Origin: Quercus robur
Taxonomy: Eukaryota; Streptophyta; Magnoliopsida; Fagales; Fagaceae
Assembly (NCBI RefSeq): GCF_932294415.1
Contig: NC_065537.1
Span: forward strand, 6,800,349-6,864,348
Direction of reading: 5' to 3'
Length of the DNA stretch: 64,000 nucleotides
Shown here: one piece after another, positions 22,201 through 34,340 of the stretch
How the letters are laid out: each line of letters opens with the position of its first letter
Position numbering within the stretch: the first letter of the stretch is position 1
Translations under genes and position numbers: made by a program
The notes under the pieces: model-generated
What the model saw: only the letters and a program-made list of their open reading frames with translations
Told to the model about the DNA's origin: nothing
The model's database searches: none

Positions 22201-22734
22201 CCCCTATTTAAGAACACAAGCTCTTAGTCTCAATGTCAAGACTCATCTCTGATTCTCAATCTCATTCTCTCACAAAGAAAGACTTTCCTTTCAAGGTCTC
22301 ACGAAATTCCTAATACCTAAGACAGTCAATCTCCTTTTCATCTCCGTTCTCCACTGTGGCTCTGCCACTATGTAGTTCTGTCTTTGGTAACCCTAACCCC
22401 TACTTTGTTTTAGTTTTATTTTATGGTCACTAAATGTTTCTTGTTGATTCTAAATTTTTTTTTTTTTTTGGTTATTTTCTTGTAATTTCAAGGGTAATTT
22501 AAAAGATTCAGCTTCAGCCTAGTAAAGGAATAAATCTCAAATGCTTAAATAGTTTTTAGGTATTTTTTCATACTATTTATATTTGTTTTGAGTTCACAAT
22601 TTTTTTATTTTTTTTCCTTTTTGTTTGATTTTCTTTTAAGGATTATTTTTTATTTTGTTTTCAGTTCACCATGTTGTGTCAAACTTTCATGTATGTGTTT
22701 GATTTTGCTTTTAGTTTTAGTGTTTTTTTTTTTA

Positions 22735-22990
22735 AAGGTTCACTCATGTTGTTTGCTATTTGGTTTTGTTTCCAGGGTTCAAAGACTGTAAATTTATTTT
22801 TTATCATCCTATTGATTAATCATACTGTTGTGATTTTAGTTATATATATAATATTTCTTTTTAAGGTTCACTCATGTTGTTTGTTGTTTGATTTTGTTTC
22901 TAGGGTTCAAAGATTGTAAATTTATTTGTTGATCATCCTATTGATTGATTATACTGTTGTGATTTTAGTTTATTATATCATGCTAATATG
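22735..22990. repeat. Two-copy repeat in hAT leader, ~129-bp period
   Basis: AGGTTCACTCATGTTGTTTG starts at 22,735 and 22,864. Both copies continue with GGGTTCAAAGA.TGTAAATTT, ATCATCCTATTGATT and ACTGTTGTGATTTTAGTT. Each contains a plausible splice acceptor-like pyrimidine tract, so this may be duplicated intron. Confidence 0.8.
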
Positions 22991-23193
22991 TTGTGATTTT
23001 AGTTGATTATCTTGTTGTGATTTTAGCACTGAGAAAGCTGCTTGTATAGTTTTTGTTTACTAATATTTTATTGAAATTAGTGTATGAGTATGACTGTGTG
23101 TTTAAGTTAAAGGTTGCTTGCATAATTTATTTGTTGTTGATTCCTTAATTACTATATATATATGATTGTTATTTATATTGATGTAATTAGATC

Positions 23194-25510
23194 ATGGCTG
23201 CTTGTGCTTCTTCTTCCACCCCCTCTACTGAGCCTACTCCTAGTTCATGTACTGAGGCTAATCAACCAAATACACAATCTTCTATTCGACCATCAAGTGT
23301 TGCACCTCCTCAAACACAAACAGAAACTCAACAAGCTACTATTAATGGTGGTAAAGAGTCTTCTAAGATATTGGGACCATTTCTCTAGAATAGAGGGATG
23401 TGACCCCCTTTACCCTAAGTCCCAATGCAACTATTGTAAAAAGAGTTATAATTGTCACCCAAAAAGGAATGGAACCTCTGCCATGTGGTCTCATATAAAA
23501 TCTGGTTGTAAGAAGTACCCCTATAGGCGTGATAAAGGCCAAAACACTTTGAGTTACCAAAAAAAAAAAGGAGGGAGAGGGGGGTAATGAGCTGGTGTTG
23601 AGGAAGTTTAGTGTGGAAAGATTAAGGATAGCCTTGGCTAGGATAATAATTGTTGATGAACTACCTTTTAGGTTTGTTGAGCATGGTGGGTTCATTGATT
23701 TTATGGCAGAGGTAGAGCCTAGGTTTGAAGTTCCCTCTCGGGTTAGTGTTGTAAGGGATTGTCTTAGACTTTACATTAGGGAGAAGGAGAGTTTGAGAAA
23801 GGTTTTAATAGCTGGTCAAAGGATGTGTTTGACAACTGATACTTGGACTTCAATCCAAAACCTTAATTACCTTTGTTTGACTGCACATTATATTAATGTT
23901 GATTGGATTTATCATAAAAAGATTTTGAATTTCTGCCTAGTACCTGATTATAAGGGTGAGACCATTGGTAGGGTGGTTGAGTCTTGTTTGCTTCAATGGG
24001 GGATTGATCATATTTTTACAATTACTATTGATAATGCAAGTTCAAATGATGTAGCCATAGAATATCTTAGGAGGAAAAAAAGGATAGGGTGGGTAGCCTC
24101 TTGGGTTGTGAGTTCCTTCATATGCGTTGTCGTGCCCATACTTTGAATTTAATTGTGCAAGATGGGCTAAAGGACCTTAATGAGTCAATTGTTAAGGTTC
24201 GTAATGTAGTGAGGTATGTGAAATCCTCTCCTAATAGATTTGAGAAGTTTAAGACATGTGTTGAAAAAGAAAAAATTCAAAGCAAAAGTTTGTTGTACCT
24301 TGATGTGTCTACTAGGTGGAATTCAACTTACTTGATGTTAGAAAGTGCACTAAAGTTTGTGGCTGCATTTGAAAGGATGGAGGAAGATGATGGGCATTTC
24401 CTTCGTTATTTTGAGGATCCATCTAGCGGTCCCCCTCGGTTTTTAGATTGGGAAAATGTAAGACTTTTTACAAAGTTTCTCAGTATGTTCTATGAGGCAA
24501 CTTTAAGATTTTCTGGTTCCTTATTTGTGACTACTAATATGTATTTCCATGAGCTTATTAGTCTTCAAGACCAGTTAAATCAATTGTGTAATGGTAGGGG
24601 TGATCCTTTGTTAAAGGGTATGGCACAAAGAATGAAATTGAAGTATGATAAGTATTGGGGAAGTGTTGATAGGATAAATCCGATGTTGTTTGTGGCTGTT
24701 GTGGTTGATCCTAGATATAAATTGAAATATGTGAGGTTTTTGTTTAAGCAATGGTATGACGAGGAGAAGGCTGATGAGTTAGGATTGAGAGTCAGGGAAA
24801 CTTTGAATAGATTGTACAAGCACTATAGTGGAGCAATGGGGACCCCATGTGGTGCTAGTGCTAGTGGGACTAGTGAGTTTGGTAGTGGTGATGTTGCTGC
24901 CATGTCTTCCATGCTAAGTGGCTTTGGTAGTGCAGAAGAGAGAATGAAGAGGTACAATAACATTTACAAACAGCACTTAGCAGATAAGGATAGTGTAGAA
25001 TGCAAATCTGAATTGGACCAATACTTGTTAGAAGCTAGTGTAGATCCAAAGACGGAAGGCTTTGATATTCTTGATCGGTGGAGGGTGACTTCTTCAAGAT
25101 ATAGGATCCTTTCTCAAGTTGCTCGTGATGTTTTGGCAATTCCTGTCTCTACTGTTGCATCAGAATCTGCATTTAGCACAAAGGGTCGTGTCTTGGATCC
25201 TTTCCGTAGCTCATTCTCTCCTAATGCTGTTAAAGTTTTGATTTGTACACAAAATTGGTTGAGGTCCAAGGATTCAACTGAACCAATTAACCTACGAGAG
25301 GCAATGGATGAAGTGGAAAACTATGAACTTGAATCGAGTAATGTATTTATGTTCTTTTCTAATATTTTTCTATTTATAAATTCTCTTGTATTTTTTTTGT
25401 TATTTATATATTTGTGAGTTATTATTTATATACAATTTGTTTTGTTTTTTTTCCCCCTTTTAGAGCTTGCACCAAAACCCATTGTGGGTACAAATTCTGT
25501 TCTAGACTAA
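23194..25510 (+). pseudogene. hAT transposase, BED zinc finger plus hATC dimerisation domain, frameshifted
   Basis: This transposase would cut and paste the surrounding hAT element. The ATG at 23,194 (MAACASSSTPSTE) follows a likely splice acceptor. A BED zinc finger follows: WDHFSRIEGC, CNYCKK and MWSHIKSGCKKY. The core has CLTTDTWTS and FTITIDNASSND (the two catalytic aspartates), then RCRAHTLNLIVQDGL and TRWNSTYLML. The C-terminal hATC domain has FDILDRWR, YRILSQVARDVLAIP and STVASESAFSTKGRVLD (probable catalytic glutamate). Three frame changes break it: near 23,370 (KESSKI|WDHFS), near 23,570 in A/G runs, and near 24,075 in an A run. A probable last intron spans 25,338-25,463 (GT...AG), giving a final exon ending LAPKPIVGTNSVLD at 25,510. 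Confidence 0.9.
25338..25463 (+). other. Probable intron of the hAT transposase
   Basis: GTAATGTATTTATG at the start, and an uninterrupted pyrimidine tract ending CCCCCTTTTAG at the end. Splicing joins ...YELES to KLAPKPIVGTNSVLD in frame. Without splicing the ORF runs on into an AT-rich hydrophobic tail, which is unlikely to be real protein. Confidence 0.65.
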
Positions 25511-26672
25511 TTTGGAAGGTGGGGTTGTTTTTTGGACTTAGCTACCTAAGGTAACTTAAAAATTTTATGTAATTTGCTTATGTTTGCTGGGTGCTGTTTG
25601 TAATGGTGTTAATTGTCATGTATTGTTTTCTACTTTCTACTTATCATTATTTTTTGGGGATTGACATTGTAGGGATGGAGTTTTTGTATATGATGACTTG
25701 GAGTTGGAGTTGTTGGCTGGCTGATTGCAAAAAAATTTTGTTATTGAATTGCTGACTTAATCATGGAGAGAGCCAAATTAGGAGTATTTGGGTGCTTGGG
25801 CTGCTGCTAGTTGCTGGCTTGATGCTTCTTTGCTGCTTTCTGCTTTATTTTTGTTTACTAAATGCACACATGACAACACAAGCACTGAACGAACACACTA
25901 TTAGTTTTAGTAGACTAGACTACCTCCATTTTTTGTGAAAAATATGTAGTTGTGTAGTGTACCAATTGTATATTTTGGTCCAACATCCATTATGAATATT
26001 TGTATAGTGCTTCTCAAGCACTACTTGACTATTTTGTAGTGCTGCACTACTGCTCCTCCTTGGGGCTGTGCTACTGCTTATATTTGATGTGATTACTATA
26101 ATAGAAATATTAATGTTAATGTTACTGTCATGTTGGAATTCTCTTGTTATGGTTGAGACTTGATATTTTATAATTGTGTGTTTGATTTGGAATGTTGTGA
26201 CAGGTTGAGATTTATTAATGTGTTAATGTATTTAATAAATACATGTTTAATTTGACAGGTTGAATTTAAGTTGTATTATAGTTGAGACTTGATACTCTAT
26301 AATTGTGTATTTGATTTAGAATGTTATGAGTCTGGTGACAGGTTTGGAGTTGTCTTTTTGTGGTTGAAACTTGATAAAGAAATGCTTAGTTAAAAAGAAG
26401 TCAGTTAAAAAGAAGTTATAATGGGCTCAAAATGCTATTTTTTAAAGGCTTAAAGGCCCAAAGCTTAGAATAGGAATCTTTAAATATCCAGCCCATATAA
26501 CCAAACTAACCGCACCGAACCGTTAAGATTAACCACACCTTGTGTAGACCGATTTTTATCTTCCAAAAGTGAGGTGCGGTTAAGCATAGGGTGAAACTGC
26601 ACCCTATAGGTGTGGTGCAAAAAATCTCTCCAAAACCGACCGAACCGAACTGTATACACCCCTAGGTAAAAC

Positions 26673-27114
26673 GTCTCTTCTATGGAGAGAATTTGGGTTA
26701 CATTTTCCACTTTATTCCAAATGACTTGCAGTTCGTCAAATGTCAATCAATCTTACTCTTGTTATTTTATATCAAACCTAGTTAAAGTACAAAACTTGTC
26801 ACACTTGACATGAACTTGGTTGCAAATCAGATTGAGTTTTCAACGACATTTATTATTTTCTAAAGATGTGCATTAATTTTTCTGATGAATTTTCTAAAGA
26901 TTGCACTTGCATTATTATTATTTTTCCCTAGATTAGTGGTGAGAGTTTTTACTTTCTAGCAAATAGGGAAGTGGATTCAAAACCAAATTTTCACTATGAG
27001 AAGAACTAAATAATATCACTAAACTACTAAACTACAAGAGTACGTCTTAACAATTGGAGAAGGCTTTTGATGGTTAAGTTTCCTTGAGCAAAATGCTTTA
27101 GATGTGGTACTAAA
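26673..27114. other. Intergenic DNA, nothing recognised
   Basis: AT-rich, with no coding potential and no repeats with recognisable ends. Confidence 0.5.
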
Positions 27115-27122
27115 CTCTTCAC

Positions 27123-27574
27123 TAGGGATGTGTATGAGTTGAGTTGAGTTGAGTTAATTTAGGTTAGGCAGTTTAGTTTTTTTTTTTTTTTTTTTTTCTT
27201 TCTTTTTTAAGGGAGAGGGGGTAATAATTCAACCGGACTTTAAATCTCCAACCCAACCCAATCTATGACAACTCTAAAAATCAAATCCACCCAACACAAC
27301 CCACAATGGATGGGTTAGGTTAGGTAGTTGGGGTTGTGGTCGTTTCTTAGGCTTATTTAAAAAAATGTATTTGATATTTATTAAATTATTTAAGCTTATT
27401 ATTTAATAAATAATTACAATTTATAGAATTGAGTCTTATAATTCCAACTTCATTAAAACTACGTCTTGGGGTTCAAGTAATAGTTAAATAATAATGACAT
27501 GACATCTTTTGTGGTTCTCCATAACTATAGTTGAAATCCCATGATATATATAAAACACTAATTCTTAAAATATC

Positions 27575-27606
<32 letters not shown>

Positions 27607-27857
27607 ACAACAACAACAACAACAAAAAATTAAACTAAGTTTCAAAATCCAAAAAAAAAAAAAATCATTTTTTTCTTCAAATTATTAATAGTGTGGCTTG
27701 GGCTATTTAGTTGAAAATTCAAACAACCCAAACTCAGCCTAACCCGAAATTTAATAAAAGATTGAAGGCTTGACCCAATTCACAATCCATGAAAACCAAC
27801 CTAAGATATTGAGTTAAGTTGTCTAGTCAGGTTTGGTGAGTTAAATGCACACATCTA
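27123..27857. mobile_element. hAT-like non-autonomous element, 735 bp
   Basis: The left end TAGGGATGTGTATGAGTTGA pairs with the reverse complement of the right end, TAGATGTGTGCATTTAACTC. Flanks are CTCTTCAC (27,115-27,122) and ATGTTCAC (27,858-27,865), a likely 8-bp TSD matching at 6 of 8 positions. The interior has GAGTTGAGTT and CCAACCCAAC-type repeats, a T run near 27,177-27,198, and (CA)n then (CAA)n at about 27,575-27,625. It has no ORF. Confidence 0.7.
27575..27625. repeat. (CA)n followed by (CAA)n microsatellite
   Basis: About 28 bp of CA dinucleotides, then A-rich and CAA trinucleotides. Confidence 0.9.
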
Positions 27858-27865
27858 ATGTTCAC

Positions 27866-29876
27866 CCAAATTTTGGGTCCTGAATTATTATAAAGTAGGA
27901 AATACATCTGTTTTGTATATTGGATACACAAGATATCAGTACAGACCAATGGAATATGATATAAAGTGTATTAGTTTGACTTAGGAAGTTGAAGAAATGT
28001 TAGAGTAGAATCAATACAAAATAATTTGAAAATTAGTCTTCCATATTTAAAGAGTTCGCTTAGTCTGTTAGTTATTAAAAACCACAATAGATAAGTGTAT
28101 TGGTTAAGAGGAAAGGACTAGAGTCAGTAATTTCATCCTCTAGAATTTTAGGATAACACTAAAATTCTACATTACACCGTGATGTTACATTACGCCGTAA
28201 TATTACAATATTGTAATCTTACATTAATCTATTCTCAATACAAAAATACAACATTACATTATCCAGAAAGGTGATGAGATTAAGATGATGTGATATATTT
28301 TGTAATTTTAAATTATGGTAATGTTAGAAAAAATAAAATAAACCAAAAGTTTTAATGTCACATTATCGTAATGTGCATCGTATCAAAGGCACATCACAAC
28401 GAACCAAACGCCGTCCACAAGTTCTTAAAATTCTAAGTTAGGTGAATAGTTTAGAATTTGTCAAATTATCAACATTGGAACAAAAATGACTATTTTTTTT
28501 TTTTTTTAGTTTCCATTTAATATGATGATAACATGGCAAAAATTGATCCATTAATTTTACAATGAATCGTTAAGATTTTACACACCCCATAATAGATTTA
28601 TCCTAATAATTTTATATTATAGGATTTTAATCCTGTACTATATCACACCAGGGAATGTACAATATACTATCATTTGTAGCAATACATACACAATCCAGTA
28701 AAACAACACCATTGCCCAGGAAATTCAATGATGTTTTTTTTTAGTATTCTATATATCAAATTATCAAATAGGTAAGTAAAATTAATTTTATTCTGAAATC
28801 AGATTCAGATGAATGTGTTTCAAACTCAACTGAGACAATAATGTTTCTTTTTACTTTGCAAGCCTACGAAGTTATCATAGGACCTGTAGCTGTCAGTTAA
28901 GTCAACTTTAAAGCCCAAGGCTCCACTCCAAAGTGTCATGCCGACTAGAAACTAGCAGAAGCAGGCCCACAAATCAGAACTATACTCTGTAGAAAACACC
29001 ACATCATGATGAAAATGATAGTCATGTAGAAGAATAGCCACAAGAATTTTAATAGAGTAGTTGGAGAGTTGCCTAGAGAGTATCGGTCTGATTTATTCAT
29101 CATCTTTCTTTCTTTTTTTAGTTTTTAGTTTTTCTTTTCCTTCTTCTTCTTTCTTTAGTAAACACACAAGATTAAATCACAAGATTTATGGTATTGTTAT
29201 AATTTTCAACGTTCATAAATAAACTAGTAAGTAATTTGTGCATTGTATGAAAACATTAAGAAAAATATGATACATTTTTCGGGTAAACTAATATTGAATC
29301 ATTGATCATGCTGACATTCTAATATGTGACTCGTTTCCGGCACTAGCCTACGGGTTATTCCCACTAGCAAAATTTTAGGAGTAAGATTAATATATTCAAT
29401 ATTTTAAGGATTTAAAATTAGGTACACAATTGAAACAAATGCATCTTAGTGTATTAAAAAAAATACATATTTATTTTAGTTGATAATTTGTTAATACTAT
29501 ACATATACTTATTTAGAGTTTTTTTTTTTTGTTTTCTTTTTCATTTTTTTACTTCGACCCCTGGCATGAAATCTTGGGTCCAACCCTAGGCAAAATATTA
29601 AGAGTTTGATGTGAACAAGGCAACAGAGTCCTCTCTCTCTCTCTCTCTTCATTACTGCCTTTCTCTTACTTATGTGTCATCTCCATTTTCGCCCCTATAT
29701 ATGTTAGCTTGGGGGCACTAAAGTCAATGACGGCAGGTGACATTATCCTTGGTGCATGCTTTTTTCAATGATTTGTAACTGAATTTACTCTAACTTTGTT
29801 ACCCAAAAAACCAAGCATTCAATGCCCAACTACCTTGTTTCTCTCAAGACAAGATGCCTTGCTTTCTTTACCATAA
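27866..29876. other. Intergenic DNA, no gene recognised
   Basis: A CT microsatellite lies at about 29,631-29,649. The block 28,150-28,400 is rich in ACATTAC and GTAATATTAC palindrome-like motifs and may be a decayed TIR element, without identifiable termini. Nothing else stands out. Confidence 0.45.
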
Positions 29877-30898
29877 GAGCCACGTCAGTTTGTACAAATT
29901 TTCTGTCTATTTTAGAAGAAAAAACCTATTTTTTTTTATTTTACACCTCTACTTTTATAAAACACCCACATCAGTTTATCTATTCTACACATTTATTCAA
30001 TAAAATATTTATTCTTTTACAATTTTTTATTATTCCCTCTCTCATTGCCTCTCTCTCTCACAGACCCACAATCTATCACTACCAACGATCACTCCACACC
30101 CAGCCACCATCATCACCACCCAACCAGCATCATCAAGGAAAACCAACCCACTCAATCCAAAACCTATTCAATTCCAAACCCATTCATCACCCACCCAACC
30201 CAAAACCCAATCAAGCCAAATCATCACCCACCAAATCGGCTGCAAGATCATCAAAACCCATCAATGAATCAGAAAAAACAAGCCGATCAAGATCAAAACC
30301 CACCGATCCACACCCGCAATTAACCAAAAAACCAAAAAAAAAAAAAAAAAAAAAAAAACCAACAACCAACAGATCGGAGCAAGATCGACGCCTCCAGCCT
30401 GAGCAAGATCGACGCCTCGTAGCACCGCCACCTCCTTGCGATGTCCACCGCCATGCGCTCCATTCGGCTTGAGACTATAGAAGAGAAGTGACGGGCTGCA
30501 TTGTAGCTCGAGTTTGAGAGCAGAAGATCCTCGAACGTAGAAGAGTTAGGCCGAGAATATAGAGAGGTTTAGATTTAGGGTCGGACCACCGTCTATGGTG
30601 GCGTGATGCTCAGAGAGAAGCTAAGACCTGAGAGGCGTTGGTGTTGCTCAGTGAGAGGAGAGAGAGAGAGAGAGAGAAAAAAAAAGTGAAAAAGTTGTTT
30701 TTATACTGTACAAAGATAATATTAAAATAAGAGATAAACAAGCTACAGTAACCATGTAAATATACACGGTTACTGTAGCTCATGGAAATATTTACACATT
30801 TTTACACCCACTGATGTGGGTATTTTTTTGCTCAAAATGTGTAAAATTTGTACTTTTTTCTATTTTAGAAGACTATAAATGAGATGATGTGGTTGCTC
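29877..30898 (+). mobile_element. ~1.0-kb repeat-family copy A (inverted partner at 35.3 kb), long degenerate TIRs
   Basis: This segment matches the reverse complement of 35,347-36,435 along its length. Shared blocks include GAAAAAACCTATTTTTTT, TTTATAAAACACC, TCTCTCACAGACCCA, the GATCGACGCCTCC block, an A run near 30,328, and the CTGAGCAACACCAACGCCTC complement near the right end. The two ends are themselves roughly inverted: GAGCCACGTCAG at left and GAGCAACCACATC as right-end complement, with an ATTTTACAC...ACCCACATCAG block inside each. Long TIRs resemble Mutator-like elements, but no TSD was found. The open frames here are low-complexity Pro/His/Ser/Thr-rich and I do not regard them as genes. 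Confidence 0.65.
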
Positions 30899-30911
30899 TT
30901 CGAGCACTAGC

Positions 30912-30957
30912 ATTGGTGTTCTAAATGCTAAAGCATTTAGTACTCCAAACACCAATA
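30912..30957. repeat. Short hairpin
   Basis: ATTGGTGTT.CTAAATGCT pairs with AGCATTTAG.....AACACCAAT around an AA loop. It lies between repeat copy A and the Stowaway MITE and may be the end region of another small TIR element. Confidence 0.6.
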
Positions 30958-30973
30958 ACATTACTATATCATA

Positions 30974-31329
30974 CTCTCTCCGTCTCAATTTATTTGTCAT
31001 GTTTGAAAAGTCAAACTTGTTAAAAGAACATCATTTATTGTCTTGTCTATCTTATAAAAATGTATAAGTTTACAAAACTATCCTTAAATAAATTTATCAG
31101 TTTTTTTTTTTTTTTTAAAGAGTTATTCTTAATGAAGCAACTAAAAAGGTGCCCCAATTAGATTGATTTTTTAAAATATTTGTTAGTTTTCTTTTTAAAT
31201 AGTTTTGAAAATAAAGTAAGGATATAATAGGAACATTAGTAAATTAATAACTTTTATTTTTAGAAACAGAACAATATTTTGGGACATCCCAAAATAGAAT
31301 AGAGGACAAACAAACTGGGATAGAGAGAG
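30974..31329. mobile_element. Stowaway-like MITE (Tc1/mariner), 356 bp, TA TSD
   Basis: The left end CTCTCTCCGTCTCAATTTAT is a close relative of the Stowaway consensus CTCCCTCCGTCCC. The right end (reverse complement) is CTCTCTCTATCCCAGTTTGT. TA dinucleotides flank at 30,972-30,973 and 31,330-31,331. The interior is AT-rich without ORFs. Confidence 0.85.
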
Positions 31330-31331
31330 TA

Positions 31332-32669
31332 GTATTTTTTATCGTACGCTTTTAATAGTAGAAGCATACAACAACAAATGTTAAAACTAAAAATTAATTT
31401 TCACTCTCTCTACTATCTCTCTTTCTTTTGTCTCTCAAACCTAATATCTATCATCTCTCCTCTCTCAGATCAAACTCAATATCTCTTATCTCTTGCCGGT
31501 GGAGATCGGTTTGGATTTGCTAGATTTGGTGTTATTGTTGATGGGTTTTGAATATATAAAAAAGAAAAAAGAAAAGAAAAAAAGAAGAATGGCACATGAA
31601 AATAAAACAATTGATGTAGAGTGTATTGTTCAATATTATATTAAAGTAAAAAAAAAAAAAAAAATGTGTTAAAATATGGTTGGGATACAAAACCCGATGC
31701 AAGTTCTCTAACAAGGAAGGCCAACCAATTACTGGCAAGCCTAACCCCTTCCCTTTACTAAAACTTTGTTTTCAGCAAAAAAAAAAAAACTTTGTTTCCA
31801 AACATGTGAAAGAGGCATGGCTAAGCCAACCCTAGAAGATGGTGCACAACCTTTACCCTATGCAAAAACAAGATATTGACTTCTCAATATTGGCCAAAAA
31901 CTGATTGGTGTTTTGGCCATAGGTTGAAAAAAAAAAAAAATGAAAGTATGCCAGAAACTGTTTTAAGCTTGACTCTCCTCCTTCAAACCGGGTTCAAAAG
32001 CTAGCATATCCTATCATGAAACGTGGCTAGAAAAAATAAAAGGACCCCACGGTTTAAAGTTCAAAACACATCAGGTTTAATGTATTGCTAGGCTACCAGT
32101 AAAACTTGATTTATCAGCTTTTGGCAACTCACAATCCCACCTTTACAATAAAAATAAGGTGATGAATGTGTAGTCAAAAGTTTTGGCTTTGAATAAGCTT
32201 AAAAATATATCAATCAGAAAATGAAATAAAATACTAAACGATGCAATGCAGATTATGATGTCAACTCGAAGAACGAATAACTAAAGTTATCTCAATGATT
32301 TGATTACAAATTTAGCATATGAATCTTTTATCAAAATTTTAATGGGAACCTATGCATATAAAATACATAGACATTCTTTAAAAAAGTAATTTATCATCGT
32401 ATTGGGATTCTTAACTTCGGATAAATGTTGGACAAAGATTGGATCCAAATTCCAATGTTCTTGTGTACAGGATCTGTTGAAATGTAGACATATGACAAGT
32501 GTTTGACACATGTCCACATCCTAACGGATACAACGCACAATAGCACTAGGCCCAAACCAATTTCCCAAATGCAACACTAAGTCAACCTTTAGAGTTCATT
32601 CGGCAAGTCATTTCTTATATAATTGACACTTAAGTAAAAGCAAACAACACATTTAACAAAAGGACAATT
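31332..32669. other. Intergenic DNA, no gene recognised
   Basis: A pyrimidine-rich block at 31,400-31,500 and an A run at about 31,651-31,667 are present. No coding sequence or element ends recognised. Confidence 0.45.
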
Positions 32670-32850
32670 TAATGGATGCCCTAAGGACATTTGTTAATGA
32701 ACTATTTTGGAAAGTTTTTATGGGAAAAGGAAAAAAATAAAAAATAAAAAAAATTGATTTTTTGATAGCCTTTTCTATTTCCAATAAAAATAATATCAAA
32801 CTTTTCATAAAATGGTTCATTAACAAATGAACTAAGGGCTCCCTGTTAAC
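32670..32850. repeat. Foldback MITE-like inverted repeat
   Basis: The left arm (32,670-32,720: ATGCCCTAAGGACATTTGTT, AATGAACTATTTT, GAAAGTTTTTA) pairs with the right arm (32,796-32,850: AAACTTTTCATAAAATGG, TTCATTAACAAATGAACTAA, GGGCTCCCTG). Arms of about 50 bp are separated by an AT-rich loop of about 75 bp. No TSD was identified. Confidence 0.75.
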
Positions 32851-33181
32851 TGGACCCATTAACAAATTATACAATAAGGGTATATAAAGAAAATGTGATA
32901 ACCCCAAGTAGATCGAATATTAAATTGAATATGTGCATGCATTGACTGCATGGTATATTTAGATCAATTTTGGTTATATAAAAAATTAGGAAAATTCTTA
33001 ATTATAGTTTGGGTGTGACAAAGATGTGACTAACCCTTAATTAGGTTATAATAAATAGTATTAGAGCCAATCTAATAATAATATGTTGCTAGGACGTGTT
33101 AAATTTAATTACAGCGAATATGTTCTAGGTCAATTAGGAATTTAGGATTGGTTTAGTGCAAACATAACTAATGCTTCATCG
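32851..33181. other. Intergenic DNA, nothing recognised
   Basis: AT-rich sequence preceding the solo LTR. Confidence 0.45.
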
Positions 33182-33186
33182 GTTAC

Positions 33187-33772
33187 TGTTAGCGCAAACA
33201 CAATAATAATGGAAACAACACAAAGAGAAACTAAATAATACGCCGAATATTATCAATTTAAAGAGATGAACATAAAACTATTTGGACCGAAGCGCAGCAC
33301 TCGCTCTCTTTAAGGAGATTCAAGCCCTTGGTTGGCTAATTTTTGTAACTGGTGCAGACCTTCTCTGACTTGTCTTCCTCAGGATACAACAACCCAACAA
33401 ATGTTGTATGGCAAGAACAACTTCTGCATAAAGTGTTCAAGCCCAAAGCTCCACCAAAAGAACACCTTTTTTTTTGCCCGAAATCTCTTAAGTATTTAGG
33501 AATATTATTGAATTCACTCTCTCACACAATACTCTTTGCTTTTAACTATTTCTCTTCATTCACTCTTGATATGAAATTAGTCCATAGTATATATATCGTC
33601 TTCCAACCCTTCACATAACCTACATGTTATTTATTAATTTAGAAAACTTCTCTTACTTTATTTAATCTAACTTACATACAAGTAACTCTTTCTTTAACAA
33701 ATTATAACTCATCTCTTTATTCATCTTCAGTTATTTTGAGTTTCAACATATTTAATTTAAAATGTACTAACA
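33187..33772. mobile_element. Solo LTR, 586 bp, TSD GTTAC
   Basis: It starts TGTTAGCGCAAACAC and ends AATGTACTAACA, with perfect 5-bp duplications GTTAC at 33,182-33,186 and 33,773-33,777. The short ends TGTTAG/CTAACA are inverted as usual for LTRs. No internal domain adjoins it. It is unrelated by eye to the solo LTRs at 18.6 and 19.4 kb. An 88-codon ORF inside is not supported as a gene. Confidence 0.82.
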
Positions 33773-33777
33773 GTTAC

Positions 33778-34184
33778 TATTTTAATTCCTTAGAATATAC
33801 TATATTTTTTTTCACGCGTTTCCTACAAGTTTTTGAAAAATAAGATCTTTACTATTGAATTTGAAAACTTAAATACAATTATAATAATCCGCTATGATAT
33901 TGATAAGACGAGTCAAGAGGTAGTTTATAGATAGATTTTTATTTTTTTTATTTTTTTGTTGTTGCAGCAATAGCATTCTATCCCTTTGGTATATATTATA
34001 AACTTATAAAGAACCCAAAAATAAACCAAATGAAGAACTAATTCTTATAAACAATCCCTATCAAAAACAAACAAAAAAATCGGATTAACAATCTAATTTT
34101 TTCCTTGCCACAATCATTGTTACCAAATTATTAGTACTAATTTCCCTCACTTTTGCCTCCATGTATTATAATTTACCATCAATA
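33778..34184. other. Intergenic DNA, nothing recognised
   Basis: AT-rich, no ORFs or identifiable repeats. Confidence 0.45.
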
Positions 34185-34340
34185 GATAATTCATACCTAG
34201 ACTTTGTATATCAAACTTTTGTTGGAGACAACCCCAACTTAGCTCAACTGGTAAAATCTCTGATGGTTGTATAAGAGATTTGAGATTCAATCCCCGGAAA
34301 TGACCTCTTTCACCATTGATAATTCATACCTAGACTTTGT
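34185..34340 (+). mobile_element. tRNA-derived SINE-like insertion with 23-bp TSD
   Basis: A 110-bp insert (34,208-34,317) sits between two identical 23-bp repeats starting GATAATTCATACCTAGAC (34,185-34,207 and 34,318-34,340). The insert contains an internal Pol III box A-like TTAGCTCAACTGG near 34,238 and a box B-like GATTCAATCCC near 34,290. The spacing and order match tRNA-derived plant SINEs. It lacks an obvious poly(A) or poly(T) tail and is short, so it may be truncated. Confidence 0.65.

Larger units (their letters stand above)
20849..26664 (+). mobile_element. Full-length hAT (Ac-like) transposon, 5.8 kb, TSD GGTAAAAC
   Basis: Left end TAGGCCTGTTCAAG and right end (reverse complement) TAGGGGTGTATACAG form short imperfect TIRs. 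Perfect 8-bp TSDs GGTAAAAC lie at 20,841-20,848 and 26,665-26,672. Subterminal regions carry repeated CCGAAC/ACCGAAC motifs at both ends (for example 20,880-21,030 and 26,500-26,650), as expected for transposase-binding sites. The interior holds a BED-zinc-finger hAT transposase gene (23,194-25,510) with three frameshifts. A long 5' leader contains several small tandem repeats. Intact ends with a dead transposase suggest it could be moved only by a related active element. Confidence 0.93.

Noticed and set aside
28150..28400. Possible TIR element with ACATTAC/GTAATATT motifs
   Set aside because: Palindrome-like motifs are present but no matching termini or TSD could be defined.
29822..30472. 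216-codon plus-strand ORF, Pro/His/Ser/Thr/Lys-rich
   Set aside because: Low-complexity translation of CCA/ATCA-rich repeat sequence with an A run, lying in a repeat-family copy. The matching region in the inverted partner does not keep the frame.
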